Assembly: GCA_900772845.1 (NCBI GenBank)
Contig: CAAGSD010000020.1
Span: 1-52,155, forward strand
Length of the DNA: 52,155 bases
DNA from: Lachnospiraceae bacterium
GTDB lineage: Bacteria > Bacillota > Clostridia > Lachnospirales > Lachnospiraceae
Direction: 5' to 3'
Under the pieces are notes generated by a model. That model saw only the letters and a list, made by a program, of their open reading frames with translations, was not told the DNA's origin and searched no databases. Shown one piece after another: positions 15,806 through 24,692 of this stretch (position 1 is its first letter; every line of letters begins with the position of its first letter). The position numbers and the translations under genes were made by a program.

Positions 15806-17908
15806 TTATTCTTCCACGTATTTCAAAATCGTTGCGGAGGTCTGGGGCATTTCAATCAGGATCTTGCCCGCCTTGATCTCATACTCCGCACCTTCCATGC
15901 AGTAACCGTCATCTCTGGACTGCAGGATCACTTTCATCCTGCCGGTCTTCGGCGTCCCGATCTCCCACACATGAATCTCTTTGGTAATGGGATGATAATT
16001 GTTGTTGATCAGGATCGCACACTGCCCCTTGCGGTTAAAACGTCCGTAGGAAATGAAATTGTAGTCATTTTCCAGCATTTTCAGGGAACCGTTCCGCAGC
16101 TCTTCGTTTTCACGGCGCAGACGGATAATGTCCTTATGGAATGCCAGAAGCACCTGATCCTCATGTCCCCAGGGATAGGTTCTGCGGTTGTCGGGATCCG
16201 TGAATCCGCAGACACCGGCCTCGTCTCCGTAATAGATCGTAGGTGCCCCCGTCCATGTCATCTGGATCACAACGCCTTCCCGGAACACTGCCTTGTTAAT
16301 GCCCTGTTCCGCAGCCTGAGGGCCTAACGTATTGGTACGTCCCACCTTATGATTCGTTCTCGTCAGGAAACGGGAATGGTCATGGTTGGACAATTCATTC
16401 ATAGCCACCTGCCAGCTGGGCATGGAAAAGCTGGAGGTATGATGCCGCATGGCTCCCCAGAAGCTCTCCGCATTGCCTAACAGGTCTTCCCGGTAGTCAT
16501 CACTGTGCTTCTCCATACCGGTCAGGAACCAGGTCACAGGCTCCATGAAGGCATCGTAGTTCATAACGGTATCCCATTCATTGCCCTGCAGCCAGTCTCT
16601 GGTATTCCCGTAATGCTCTGCCAGAATGATAGCTTCCGGATTGGCCTCTTTTACCGCTTTCCGGAATTCCTGCCAGAAATGGTGGTTAAATTCCTGACTG
16701 TGTCCTAAGTCTGCTGCCACGTCCAGTCTCCATCCGTCTACATTGTAAGGCGGAGATACCCATTTTTTCGCCACATGGAGCACATAGTCCATCAGTTCCT
16801 GGGAACCTTCGTAATTCAGCTTCGGCAGGGTGTCATGTCCCCACCATCCGTCATAGGAATTGTTATAAGGCCATGCTGCCTGATTGTGGAAATCAAAATA
16901 ACTCCGGTAAGGGCTGTCTCCACTGACATAAGCGCCCTTGTCATAGCCTTCCGCATTCTCATAGATGCGCTCTCTGTCCATCCATTTATTGAAGGATCCG
17001 CAGTGATTGAACACACCATCCAAAATGACTCTCATGCCTCTGCGGTGCGCCTCTGCCACTACCTGCGCAAACAGTTCATTGCTGGCCTCCAGATTCGCCT
17101 TATTGGTCACACGATCAATGTAACGGGAGGCGAAACGGTTCTCCCGTTGTCCATCGGGAAGCAGCTCCCCTTCATCACTGACGATTCTGCCCAGATGGGG
17201 ATCAATATAGTCATAGTCCTGAATATCGTATTTATGGTTGGACGGGGAAACGAACAGAGGGTTAAAATAGATCACCTCTACACCCAGATCCTGCAGGTAG
17301 TCCATCTTGTCCAGTACGCCCTGCAGATCTCCGCCATAGAACTCGCGGACATCCATCTGTGCGGGGTAACGTCCCCAGTCCTCGACACGATGCACCGGTT
17401 CCCCAATATAACAATATTCATTGGTGAGAACATCGTTGGAAGGGTCTCCGTTGCAGAAACGATCCGTATAGATCTGATACATGACCGCTCCCTTGGCCCA
17501 GTCAGGAGTATGGAAACCGGGAATGATGATGAAATCATAATACTCATTGACTTCCTGCACCAGACCTCTCATATCGAAGATACCTGTGATCCTGCCGGTC
17601 TGAACCTCAAAATAGTATGATACTTTCTGATCCTCCAGCCGCATTACATAGGCATAATAGTCAAAGTCATTATTGCTCTCCACACGTACCATGAGATGCT
17701 TCTGTCCACCGCTTACCAGAAATACTCTGTCCACGTTGTTCCTTGCGGTACGGAAACGGATCGTCACCTCGCAATAGGGTTCCGGTTCTTCCGGAATCAC
17801 ATATTCGCCGCTGGTATCGGTGAAAAGTGCTCTCCTGTTAAATACGGGTCTCATGGCCGCAATATATTGCTGATTATATTCTGTACGACGTAGTAGCTCC
17901 AGATCCAT
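15806..17908 (-). CDS. GH13 alpha-amylase-family enzyme (cyclomaltodextrinase/neopullulanase-like)
   Basis: The product has 700 residues. An N-terminal beta-sandwich (about 1-125) resembles the CBM34/N domain of neopullulanases. The TIM barrel follows, with GH13 blocks DGVFNH, GWRLDVA (nucleophile Asp near residue 394), LAEHYG (acid/base Glu near 430) and NHDHSR (Asp near 508). A C-terminal beta domain ends the protein. There is no signal peptide, so it probably acts on cytosolic malto-oligosaccharides or cyclodextrins. AAAGGG lies nine bases before the ATG. A terminator about 150 bases upstream separates it from a candidate small RNA. Confidence 0.9.
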   Translation of the reverse strand: MDLELLRRTEYNQQYIAAMRPVFNRRALFTDTSGEYVIPEEPEPYCEVTIRFRTARNNVDRVFLVSGGQKHLMVRVESNNDFDYYAYVMRLEDQKVSYYFEVQTGRITGIFDMRGLVQEVNEYYDFIIIPGFHTPDWAKGAVMYQIYTDRFCNGDPSNDVLTNEYCYIGEPVHRVEDWGRYPAQMDVREFYGGDLQGVLDKMDYLQDLGVEVIYFNPLFVSPSNHKYDIQDYDYIDPHLGRIVSDEGELLPDGQRENRFASRYIDRVTNKANLEASNELFAQVVAEAHRRGMRVILDGVFNHCGSFNKWMDRERIYENAEGYDKGAYVSGDSPYRSYFDFHNQAAWPYNNSYDGWWGHDTLPKLNYEGSQELMDYVLHVAKKWVSPPYNVDGWRLDVAADLGHSQEFNHHFWQEFRKAVKEANPEAIILAEHYGNTRDWLQGNEWDTVMNYDAFMEPVTWFLTGMEKHSDDYREDLLGNAESFWGAMRHHTSSFSMPSWQVAMNELSNHDHSRFLTRTNHKVGRTNTLGPQAAEQGINKAVFREGVVIQMTWTGAPTIYYGDEAGVCGFTDPDNRRTYPWGHEDQVLLAFHKDIIRLRRENEELRNGSLKMLENDYNFISYGRFNRKGQCAILINNNYHPITKEIHVWEIGTPKTGRMKVILQSRDDGYCMEGAEYEIKAGKILIEMPQTSATILKYVEE

Positions 17909-18055
17909 AGTGTCAACCCTTTCTGAGACTAATGTCTTACTATCTATATTATGCTCCTGCTATTCTTACCTGTGCAGCACACATAGATATAATTATACCC
18001 TTTTTCCATACATCTGACAACTGTCCGCCACCTTCTGTTGCAATTTTTGAACGGT

Positions 18056-18088
18056 AAAAAGGACAGTCTTGGGAGGACTGTCCTTTTT
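18056..18088 (-). terminator. Strong terminator between ftsH and the GH13 gene
   Basis: AAAAAGGACAGTC and GACTGTCCTTTTT pair in a perfect 13-bp stem around a 7-base loop, with T/A tracts on both flanks. It is 227 bases downstream of ftsH and could end either ftsH readthrough or the short transcript proposed at 18056-18150. Confidence 0.88.
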
Positions 18089-18150
18089 AGAGAAGGTATT
18101 TCTTTCTTATGGGGTATAGCAAAAAACTATATAATGTATTGGGGGGGTTA
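18056..18150 (-). ncRNA. Candidate small RNA or leader in the ftsH-GH13 gap
   Basis: The 406-base gap 17909-18314 has no gene. On the minus strand an extended -10 (TGCTATTATAAT, core 18161-18156) lies about 70 bases before the strong terminator. The predicted transcript starts near 18150, carries an unusual C7 tract and a small TATAG/CTATA hairpin, has no start codon, and ends at the terminator. The -35 (GTCAAA, 18-base spacer) is weak. It could be an independent small RNA or an attenuated leader for the GH13 gene. Confidence 0.4.
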
Positions 18151-18314
18151 CGAGTATTATAATAGCATGCACTACTATTTTTGACTATTCTCAAAATTCA
18201 CAAATATCACAAAATCGTATGTTTGTTTTTGTCTATTTTTCACAAAACCAATTTGTACAATACTACCAATTCCCTGAAGCTCCTGCGAAAACCTTTTCCA
18301 AACCCTCTCTGTTA

Positions 18315-20153
18315 TCAGATCTCAGTATTTAAAAAGGAATCCGGTTTCGGCTGGAAAAGACTCTCGAACTCTTCTCTGGTGATCTTTTCTTTCTCCAACA
18401 GAAGCTGTGCACAGCTATGCAGCACATCCTCATGCTGTAAGATAATATCCTTAGCCTTGGTGTAGCAGTCATCAATGATACTCTTGACTTCCTTGTCGAT
18501 CTCACCGGAGATCTCTTCACTGTGGGCCTTGGCATGAGCCAGATCCTTACCGATGAAGACCTCGTCATCGTCATCATCGTAACAGATGACACCAATATGA
18601 TCGGACATTCCGTAACGGGTCACCATACGGCGGGCCGTCTTGGTGGCTTTCTTGATGTCACTGGAAGCGCCTGTGGTGATATCACCGAAGATGATCTCCT
18701 CTGCGATGCGCCCTCCCAGAGATACCATGATATCCTGGAGCATACGGCTCTTGGTGGCGAACATCTCATCCTTTTCCGGCAGGGGCATGGTGTAACCGGC
18801 TGCTCCCACTCCGGTCGGAATAATAGATACGGTATAGACCGGTCCCACATCCGGAAGCACATGAAACAGGATCGCATGGCCTGCTTCGTGGTATGCCGTG
18901 ATCTTCTTCTCCTTGTCGGAAATGATACGGCTCTTCTTCTCCGCACCGATTCCCACTTTGATAAAGGCTCTCTTGATATCCTTCTGTGCGATAAAGGCAC
19001 GGTTCTCCTTCGCCGCAATAATGGCTGCTTCATTCAACAGATTTTCGAGATCCGCTCCGGTAAATCCGGCTGTGGTCTGTGCGATCTGCTGCAGATTCAC
19101 ATCATCACCCAGAGGTTTGTTCTTCGCATGCACCTTCAGGATCTCTTCTCTGCCGCCGATATCCGGGGTTCCCACCGCTACCTTACGGTCAAAACGGCCG
19201 GGACGCAGGATCGCAGGATCCAGGATATCCACACGGTTGGTGGCTGCCATGACAATGATACCCTCATTGACACCGAAACCATCCATCTCTACCAGTAACT
19301 GGTTCAAAGTCTGTTCTCTCTCATCATGGCCACCGCCCATACCTGTACCACGGCGTCTTGCCACTGCATCGATCTCATCAATGAATACAATACAGGGCGC
19401 ATTGTGCTTTGCTTCCTCAAACAGGTCACGCACACGGGATGCGCCGACACCAACGAACATTTCTACGAAATCAGATCCGGAAATGCTGAAGAACGGTACT
19501 CCGGCCTCACCTGCCACTGCCTTGGCCAACAGCGTTTTACCGGTTCCGGGAGGACCCTCCAGCAGGACACCCTTGGGGATTCTGGCTCCGACACCGGTGT
19601 ATTTTCCCGGCTCCTTCAGGAAATCAACGATCTCCTCCAGTTCTTCCTTTTCCTCTTTCAGACCGGCTACCTGAGCGAACGTGACACTCTTGTCACCCAC
19701 AGACATCTTTGCACGGCTCTTGCCGAAATTCATCATCTTGCCATTACCGCCGCCTGCCTGCTGGGCATTCATCATCATGAACAGGAAGACTCCCACAGCC
19801 AGCACGACTAACATGGGCAGCATATACGTCAAAAACCAGTTCTCTCTCTCGATATCATTGACCACCGGGTCAAATCCATATTCACGGACCAGTGTCTCCA
19901 GTTCTGTGATATCCGTAGCATACAGCTTACGCATCACACCGTTCTTCATCTGGATCTCCAGATAACCGGTAGGCGCTTCACCGTTGGGATTGACCGCCAC
20001 CTCTGATACATTACCTGCATCCAGATCCGCAATGAATTCCGCTCTGGTATACTCATCTTCCCGGTTGCTCAACAGGTTCAGCCCCACGATCACCATGATC
20101 AGGAGTAATATAAATATAAAATATGAGTTAATTGTTCTGCCGTTTTGTTTCAA
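18315..20153 (-). CDS. ftsH: ATP-dependent zinc metalloprotease FtsH
   Basis: This membrane-bound AAA+ protease degrades misfolded or regulatory proteins. Two transmembrane helices flank an extracytoplasmic domain (about residues 10-125). The AAA module has Walker A GPPGTGKT (near 204), Walker B FIDEIDA and the SRH arginines. The peptidase domain has HEAGH. At the 5' end AGGAGG sits only 3 bases from a GTG (20159) but 9 bases from a TTG (20153), so I prefer TTG. It ends the tilS-hpt-ftsH run, the conserved Firmicutes order. Confidence 0.96.
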   Translation of the reverse strand: MKQNGRTINSYFIFILLLIMVIVGLNLLSNREDEYTRAEFIADLDAGNVSEVAVNPNGEAPTGYLEIQMKNGVMRKLYATDITELETLVREYGFDPVVNDIERENWFLTYMLPMLVVLAVGVFLFMMMNAQQAGGGNGKMMNFGKSRAKMSVGDKSVTFAQVAGLKEEKEELEEIVDFLKEPGKYTGVGARIPKGVLLEGPPGTGKTLLAKAVAGEAGVPFFSISGSDFVEMFVGVGASRVRDLFEEAKHNAPCIVFIDEIDAVARRRGTGMGGGHDEREQTLNQLLVEMDGFGVNEGIIVMAATNRVDILDPAILRPGRFDRKVAVGTPDIGGREEILKVHAKNKPLGDDVNLQQIAQTTAGFTGADLENLLNEAAIIAAKENRAFIAQKDIKRAFIKVGIGAEKKSRIISDKEKKITAYHEAGHAILFHVLPDVGPVYTVSIIPTGVGAAGYTMPLPEKDEMFATKSRMLQDIMVSLGGRIAEEIIFGDITTGASSDIKKATKTARRMVTRYGMSDHIGVICYDDDDDEVFIGKDLAHAKAHSEEISGEIDKEVKSIIDDCYTKAKDIILQHEDVLHSCAQLLLEKEKITREEFESLFQPKPDSFLNTEI

Positions 20154-20183
20154 CTTCACGGGCCTCCTACATCCTTGTATTGC

Positions 20184-20708
20184 TTAATCGAATTCTACCA
20201 CACCGATGTACGGCAGATTGCGATATCTCTGATCATAATCCAGTCCATAGCCCACTACAAACTCATCGGGAATATTAAATCCGGTATAATCTACCTTCAC
20301 ATCAATGACTCTTCTCTCGGGTTTGTCCAACAGGGTGCACAGACGTAAGGAAGCAGGACCTCTGTCCTTCAGCATCTCCAACAGGTAGCTTAAGGTTCTT
20401 CCGCTGTCTACGATATCCTCTACTACGATCACTTCTTTGTCCTTCAGGGATTCATCCAGATCCTTTACGATCTTCACCACACCACTGGACTTGGTATCGC
20501 TGCCGTAGCTGGATACAGACATGAAATCCAGAGATACGGGAACTGTGATTCTCTTTGCCAGTTCACACATGAAAAAGCTGCCACCCTTCAATACACATAC
20601 AAGGTGTACCTGCCTGCCTGCATAGTCCTTACTGATCTGCTCACCGATCTCCTGAATTCTCTTATCTACTTCCTCTTCTGTTAACAGTACTCTGATATGT
20701 TCTGCCAT
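20184..20708 (-). CDS. hpt: Hypoxanthine phosphoribosyltransferase
   Basis: The 174-residue protein salvages hypoxanthine/guanine using PRPP. The PRPP-binding motif VIVVEDIVDSGRTL is intact, as is the early LKGGSFFM loop; length is normal for the family. It lies 19 bases after tilS and 24 bases before ftsH. The tilS stop falls within a perfect inverted repeat (TTCGCTTAAAGCGAA). An AAGGAG lies just before that repeat, and folding of the hairpin would bring it closer to the hpt start. This is a possible coupling feature. Confidence 0.95.
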   Translation of the reverse strand: MAEHIRVLLTEEEVDKRIQEIGEQISKDYAGRQVHLVCVLKGGSFFMCELAKRITVPVSLDFMSVSSYGSDTKSSGVVKIVKDLDESLKDKEVIVVEDIVDSGRTLSYLLEMLKDRGPASLRLCTLLDKPERRVIDVKVDYTGFNIPDEFVVGYGLDYDQRYRNLPYIGVVEFD

Positions 20709-20727
20709 TTTCTTTTGTCTTTTCGCT

Positions 20728-22233
20728 TTAAGCGAACTCCTTTCTTATTAATTGTACCTTTAAAATACGCTTTGTATTCTCCGTAACCTTATAATACTCG
20801 CTGATACGGTATCCCACGACCCACAGTACGTGATCTCCTTCTGCCAGGATCGGCAGCCTGTTGCGCTCCGCCTGCGGTATTTTCTGATCGACCAGATAAC
20901 TTTTTAACGATTTATGGATCGTGCCGCCTCTGCCGTCTGCAATGGTCAGATAGTCTCCCGTCTGCCTGGTCCGTACCGTCGGACATTTTTTTATTTTATC
21001 ATAATCAAACCATTTCGTATACTGATTTGTGGGAACTTCTTGGTTTTTTTCAAGGCCATGAGTCAGCTCACATATGCTGTATTCCAGTGTTCCCTCTTCC
21101 AGCTCCAATATTCCCTTCTGCCCCGGGCGCAGTTCCGGATCCAGTTTTTGTTCTGTCTGTACGGTTCTGTTTTCCGGCGTACCGATACCGGGCTGCTCTC
21201 TGTTCCCGATCGTCAGCAATACCTCCCCGTACTGCCTCCTGCCCCGGATGCCGAAAGGAAGACAGATCGTCCGGCTGCCTTCTCTGGTGAACAACGTAAG
21301 AAGAGCCTCAATATGCTGGCCGGTAATATCTTTCTGCCCGGGAGACAGCTTTTTTACCTCTTCATACAAAATACGCTTGCGTATCACCGGATGCAGGGTC
21401 AGGAAAGTATCTACCGCAATATACACCGCAGGCTCCCCGCTGCCTCCTGCCGATACTGCTTCCCCACGCAGAGTGTCTGTCGTCCGGACACAACGCCCGG
21501 CCGCTTCCGCCGTCTGCTGCTTTAGATAATCTTCTGTCTCAGCCAACAGTTCCGCCGTCTGGTTCATATGCGCCACACACCCTCTGACAATATGCTGCTC
21601 CGCATAAGGTAAAATATGATGCCGGATGCGGTTTCTGGTGTAATCGTCCCCCTCATTGGTGGCATCTTTACAATAAGGAATTCCCCGCTGCATCAGAAAG
21701 TCCTCTATCTCCCATCTCTCCAGGCACAGGATGGGCCGGATGATCCGGTCCCTTACCGGCAAAATACTTGCCAGCCCCCGGATGCCGCTTCCCCGGAACA
21801 GATGGAACAGCTGTGTCTCGCTGCGGTCATTGCTGTTGTGCGCTACTGCGATCTTCGTTGCGCCCCATTCTGCGGCCACTTTGTCGAATGCCTCATATCT
21901 TGTGCGGCGCCCCGCCTCCTCCTCAGAGCTTTTTTCCCTGCGGGCCCTGTCCCTGACATCTGCCTGCGTCAGGAAAAAAGGAAGGTTCCTGTCAGCACAG
22001 ATGGTTTCCACATACCGGGCATCCTCTCCCGCCTCTGTGCGGATGCCGTGATTCACATGTACCACCGCAATATCCAGCTGATTTTCCTTCTGCCATTCCA
22101 ACAGCAAAAATAAGAGGCAAACTGAGTCTGCCCCTCCGGAAACACCGACTACTACCCGGTCACCCTCCTGCAGCATCCGATGTTCTCTGATATATGCAAA
22201 TACTTTTTCCCGTGTATTCATCCATGTACTCAT
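20728..22233 (-). CDS. tilS: tRNA(Ile)-lysidine synthase
   Basis: TilS converts C34 of the CAU anticodon of tRNA-Ile2 to lysidine using ATP and lysine. The PP-loop VVVGVSGGADSVCLL sits near residue 30, followed by the family's HVNHGIR and TEAGEDARYVE segments. The 501-residue length includes the C-terminal tRNA-binding domain. The ribosome binding site is weak at the first ATG; a second ATG four codons later is possible. It is located in the conserved order spoIIE-tilS-hpt-ftsH. Confidence 0.94.
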   Translation of the reverse strand: MSTWMNTREKVFAYIREHRMLQEGDRVVVGVSGGADSVCLLFLLLEWQKENQLDIAVVHVNHGIRTEAGEDARYVETICADRNLPFFLTQADVRDRARREKSSEEEAGRRTRYEAFDKVAAEWGATKIAVAHNSNDRSETQLFHLFRGSGIRGLASILPVRDRIIRPILCLERWEIEDFLMQRGIPYCKDATNEGDDYTRNRIRHHILPYAEQHIVRGCVAHMNQTAELLAETEDYLKQQTAEAAGRCVRTTDTLRGEAVSAGGSGEPAVYIAVDTFLTLHPVIRKRILYEEVKKLSPGQKDITGQHIEALLTLFTREGSRTICLPFGIRGRRQYGEVLLTIGNREQPGIGTPENRTVQTEQKLDPELRPGQKGILELEEGTLEYSICELTHGLEKNQEVPTNQYTKWFDYDKIKKCPTVRTRQTGDYLTIADGRGGTIHKSLKSYLVDQKIPQAERNRLPILAEGDHVLWVVGYRISEYYKVTENTKRILKVQLIRKEFA

Positions 22234-22283
22234 ATGTTTACTCTAACGTAATTATTTTCAAAAATCAAGATAACTATTCCCAT

Positions 22284-23462
22284 CTATTTATTTTCCCAAA
22301 AACTTAAAACCAGTATCGTCATATCGTCCCGGATCCGGCCTCCGCTGGCACAAATGGCATAAGACAGGATTTTTTCGGCAATTTCCTGGGGATTTTGTTC
22401 CTCTATGCCGGACAACAGTTCCGCCATGCGTTCCTCGCCATCCTCCAGCATATCCAGGACACCGTCCGTCATCATCACCAGTGTATCCCCGGGCTGCAGC
22501 CTGCAGGACTGTCTTTCCACCGGTGCTTTTTGGAAAATGCCTAAGGGCAGTGTCTCTGCTCCGATACCTTCGACTCCCCGTCGGCTTTTCCGAAAAGTAA
22601 CCGCACCTCCCACTTTACAGATCTCGCAGTCTCCGGTATACAGATCCAGGCTGCAGATATCTATGGTAGGGTGATCCTCTTCTTCATTTTGTGCATATAA
22701 TGCGGAATTCAACAGATTTACCGATGCCTCACTTCCGAATCCGGCTTCCAGCATTTTCTCCATCAGATCCATGACTCTGCCGCTGCCCTTTCCTGCATCC
22801 TCTCCCGAACCGGTTCCGTCGGACAATAGCAGGATCAGCTTTCCCTTTTCCGATTCCAAAGCAGCATACTGATCCCCCGATACCTTTTCCCCTTCTTTCA
22901 CCGCACGGCTTACTCCTGTCAGAGCTACATATCTTGGTTCTTCCACGAAGAGAAAACAATGGGGTTCCCGTTCCACCAGATAGGGGCTCCCCGGGGAAGG
23001 CTGCAGCTGTTTCTGCAGCAGCACTGTCAGTATATCAGCGACCTGTGATGCCTTGCACCGCATTTTATCCGTCCACAGCGTCATACTGATTCCTGTGGCC
23101 CGGGCATCCTGTATGTAGCACAGATCCTTCGCAATAATCCGCTCCGCCCGGAGTGCCTGTATCAGACTCTTTTTCTTTTTCTCTTCCAGGGGCTGGTAGT
23201 CCAGTTCCTCTCCGGCCACCCGCTCCATGATCCTTGCCACTTCCTGCAAATGATCTCCCATGATCTGACGGCTTTGCTGAAATAAATATTTTTCAAGAAT
23301 CCCCTGTCTGTCATTTCCTGTGATCTGTATCTCCTGCCGGAAGCTTCTGCCCAGCTCCTCAAAGCTTTCCGCATATCCCATCAGTTTCTGCCTGCACAGC
23401 ATGGTGATCTGTGCACACTGTTCCTTTTCCAGATTGTCCTGCTCTCTTTTCCCTATGATCAT
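22284..23462 (-). CDS. spoIIE: SpoIIE-type PP2C phosphatase lacking the membrane domain
   Basis: The protein has 392 residues, against about 800 in Bacillus. It begins directly in the cytosolic middle region (CRQKLMGYAESFEELGRSF) and ends in the SpoIIE phosphatase domain: LSDGTGSGEDA (metal-binding Asp near residue 212), MMTDGVLDM (near 332) and RDDMTILVL. The usual ten-helix membrane half is missing, and the 130 bases upstream do not encode it. In sporulation SpoIIE dephosphorylates SpoIIAA to activate sigma-F. Gene position (divIC-spoIIE-tilS) supports the name. Loss of membrane anchoring would change how it is localised to the septum. Confidence 0.85.
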   Translation of the reverse strand: MIIGKREQDNLEKEQCAQITMLCRQKLMGYAESFEELGRSFRQEIQITGNDRQGILEKYLFQQSRQIMGDHLQEVARIMERVAGEELDYQPLEEKKKKSLIQALRAERIIAKDLCYIQDARATGISMTLWTDKMRCKASQVADILTVLLQKQLQPSPGSPYLVEREPHCFLFVEEPRYVALTGVSRAVKEGEKVSGDQYAALESEKGKLILLLSDGTGSGEDAGKGSGRVMDLMEKMLEAGFGSEASVNLLNSALYAQNEEEDHPTIDICSLDLYTGDCEICKVGGAVTFRKSRRGVEGIGAETLPLGIFQKAPVERQSCRLQPGDTLVMMTDGVLDMLEDGEERMAELLSGIEEQNPQEIAEKILSYAICASGGRIRDDMTILVLSFWENK

Positions 23463-23550
23463 CCCTGACTCCCCTTTCTGTCCAACGATTATAGGGCAGG
23501 CAGTTCCACCTTTTTGTCAAATCGAGGGGAGCCGGACTTCATTTTTTGCG

Positions 23551-23593
23551 ACAAAAAAAGCAGGTTCCCTGTTCAGAATCAGTTTCCCTGCTT
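23551..23593 (-). terminator. Terminator after divIC
   Basis: On the minus strand AAGCAGG (23593-23587) pairs with CCTGCTT (23564-23558), followed by a long T-run. It overlaps the divIC stop and separates the yab-divIC operon from spoIIE, which must have its own promoter in 23463-23550. Confidence 0.75.
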
Positions 23594-23900
23594 AATTGTC
23601 CTCTTTAAAAAGAATCTCACCTTCATACACAAGCCCCAGCTTATCCTTCGCCACTTCCTCCACATAAGCCTTGGTCTGAGTGTATTTACGATATTCCTCG
23701 ATCTCCTCCGCTCTGGCATTCTCTGCTTCGATCTGTGCGTTCAGGCTTGCGATCTGGGTATCGTATCCTTCAATCTTCTGTTGTAATTCCACACTCCGTA
23801 CCGCAACTACTACCATGATCATCAACACGACCAGACTCACCAGAAACATGCTGAAACGATTCTGATGTCTCTTGCGGTAAGGCGTCTTTCTTCTTGCCAT
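23592..23900 (-). CDS. divIC: Septum formation initiator DivIC/FtsB family
   Basis: The 102-residue bitopic protein has a basic cytosolic N-terminus (ARRKTPYRKRHQNR), one transmembrane helix (about 18-38), then a coiled coil (about 40-75) and the family's KLGLVYEGE-type end. It belongs to the FtsL-DivIC-DivIB complex of the divisome. The start is the ATG at 23900, eight bases after AAAGGAG; a GTG two codons earlier is too close to that site. The gene overlaps the 3' part of the yabQ frame by 131 bases. Confidence 0.9.
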   Translation of the reverse strand: MARRKTPYRKRHQNRFSMFLVSLVVLMIMVVVAVRSVELQQKIEGYDTQIASLNAQIEAENARAEEIEEYRKYTQTKAYVEEVAKDKLGLVYEGEILFKEDN

Positions 23901-24303
23901 ACGCACATCTCCTTTTATAGAATATTTTAAGCATTTTCCATAGACCCGTCAACTTCTTTTTTAACCATCTTCCGGTTCTTTTTAATATTTTCCGAATGGG
24001 ATCCAGCAACGTGTTTATGCAGAGTGCTGTATACTTTACAAAAAAAGGACTGACCGCCTTGTGATAGAGATACATTCCCGTCAGCGCCCCCATCACGGCA
24101 AACCAGCGCAGATTGCCGTTGCTTTCATGGAACATCAGCAAAAAAACTTTTCCGGCGCAATAAATCCAAAATGCCAGATCTTCCAGGGATACCATTCCGG
24201 TACTGTGGACAAACACTCTTCGCAGGATCCGCAGTATATCATACAAAAAAGTGATCCACAGTCCCAGCAGAAAGGAATGTGCCAGAAATATATTCTCATT
24301 CAT
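23770..24303 (-). CDS. yabQ: Sporulation membrane protein YabQ
   Basis: The 177-residue frame has four or five hydrophobic helices in its first ~105 residues (starting MNENIFLAHSFLLGLWITFLYDILR without interruption), typical of YabQ, needed for the spore cortex in Bacillus. A basic amphipathic segment follows. The last ~45 residues are polar, low in similarity, and read out of frame through the start of divIC (131-base overlap). This suggests that the original stop was lost or that the tail is a chance extension. The ATG overlaps the yabP stop by one base (TGATG). Confidence 0.82.
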   Translation of the reverse strand: MNENIFLAHSFLLGLWITFLYDILRILRRVFVHSTGMVSLEDLAFWIYCAGKVFLLMFHESNGNLRWFAVMGALTGMYLYHKAVSPFFVKYTALCINTLLDPIRKILKRTGRWLKKKLTGLWKMLKIFYKRRCAYGKKKDALPQETSESFQHVSGESGRVDDHGSSCGTECGITTED

Positions 24304-24590
24304 CAGCGGAACAGCCTGCCCAGAAAGGATTCCTGTTTTTCCCCGGATGCTGCGGTATCCGAATACACAAAGCTGTCGATCCGGCCGTCAATATCCACCT
24401 CTCCCTTGTCTAAGGTCAGCCGGTTCACATGCAGCTCATTTCCGCGGATCATAAGCATTCCCTGCTCTGTCTCCAGCAGAATCTCCCGTAAATCAAAGGA
24501 AAGCACATCATTGACCCCATTTACCGTACAGGTACGCCGGTTGGTCATGATCACCTTGTGCATACGTCCTGTCGCATTCAAATCCTCCAT
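24303..24590 (-). CDS. yabP: Sporulation protein YabP
   Basis: The 95-residue product has the YabP/YqfC-family pattern: RRTCTVNGVNDVLSFD, then ILLETEQGMLMIRGNEL and LDKGEVDIDG. YabP is made in the mother cell and required for spore cortex/coat assembly in Bacillus. I place the start at 24590, where GGGAGG lies upstream. The first ATG at 24611 has no ribosome binding site. It is followed by yabQ with a 1-base overlap and preceded by rqcP, the conserved order. Confidence 0.88.
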   Translation of the reverse strand: MEDLNATGRMHKVIMTNRRTCTVNGVNDVLSFDLREILLETEQGMLMIRGNELHVNRLTLDKGEVDIDGRIDSFVYSDTAASGEKQESFLGRLFR

Positions 24591-24692
24591 TTCCCCATAG
24601 CCTCCCATCACAGCCGGTCTCTGTTGAAACCGGACTTACATTTCATTCTATGGCAGAAAATGGTATTTTATACATAAAGGCTCCATACCTGT

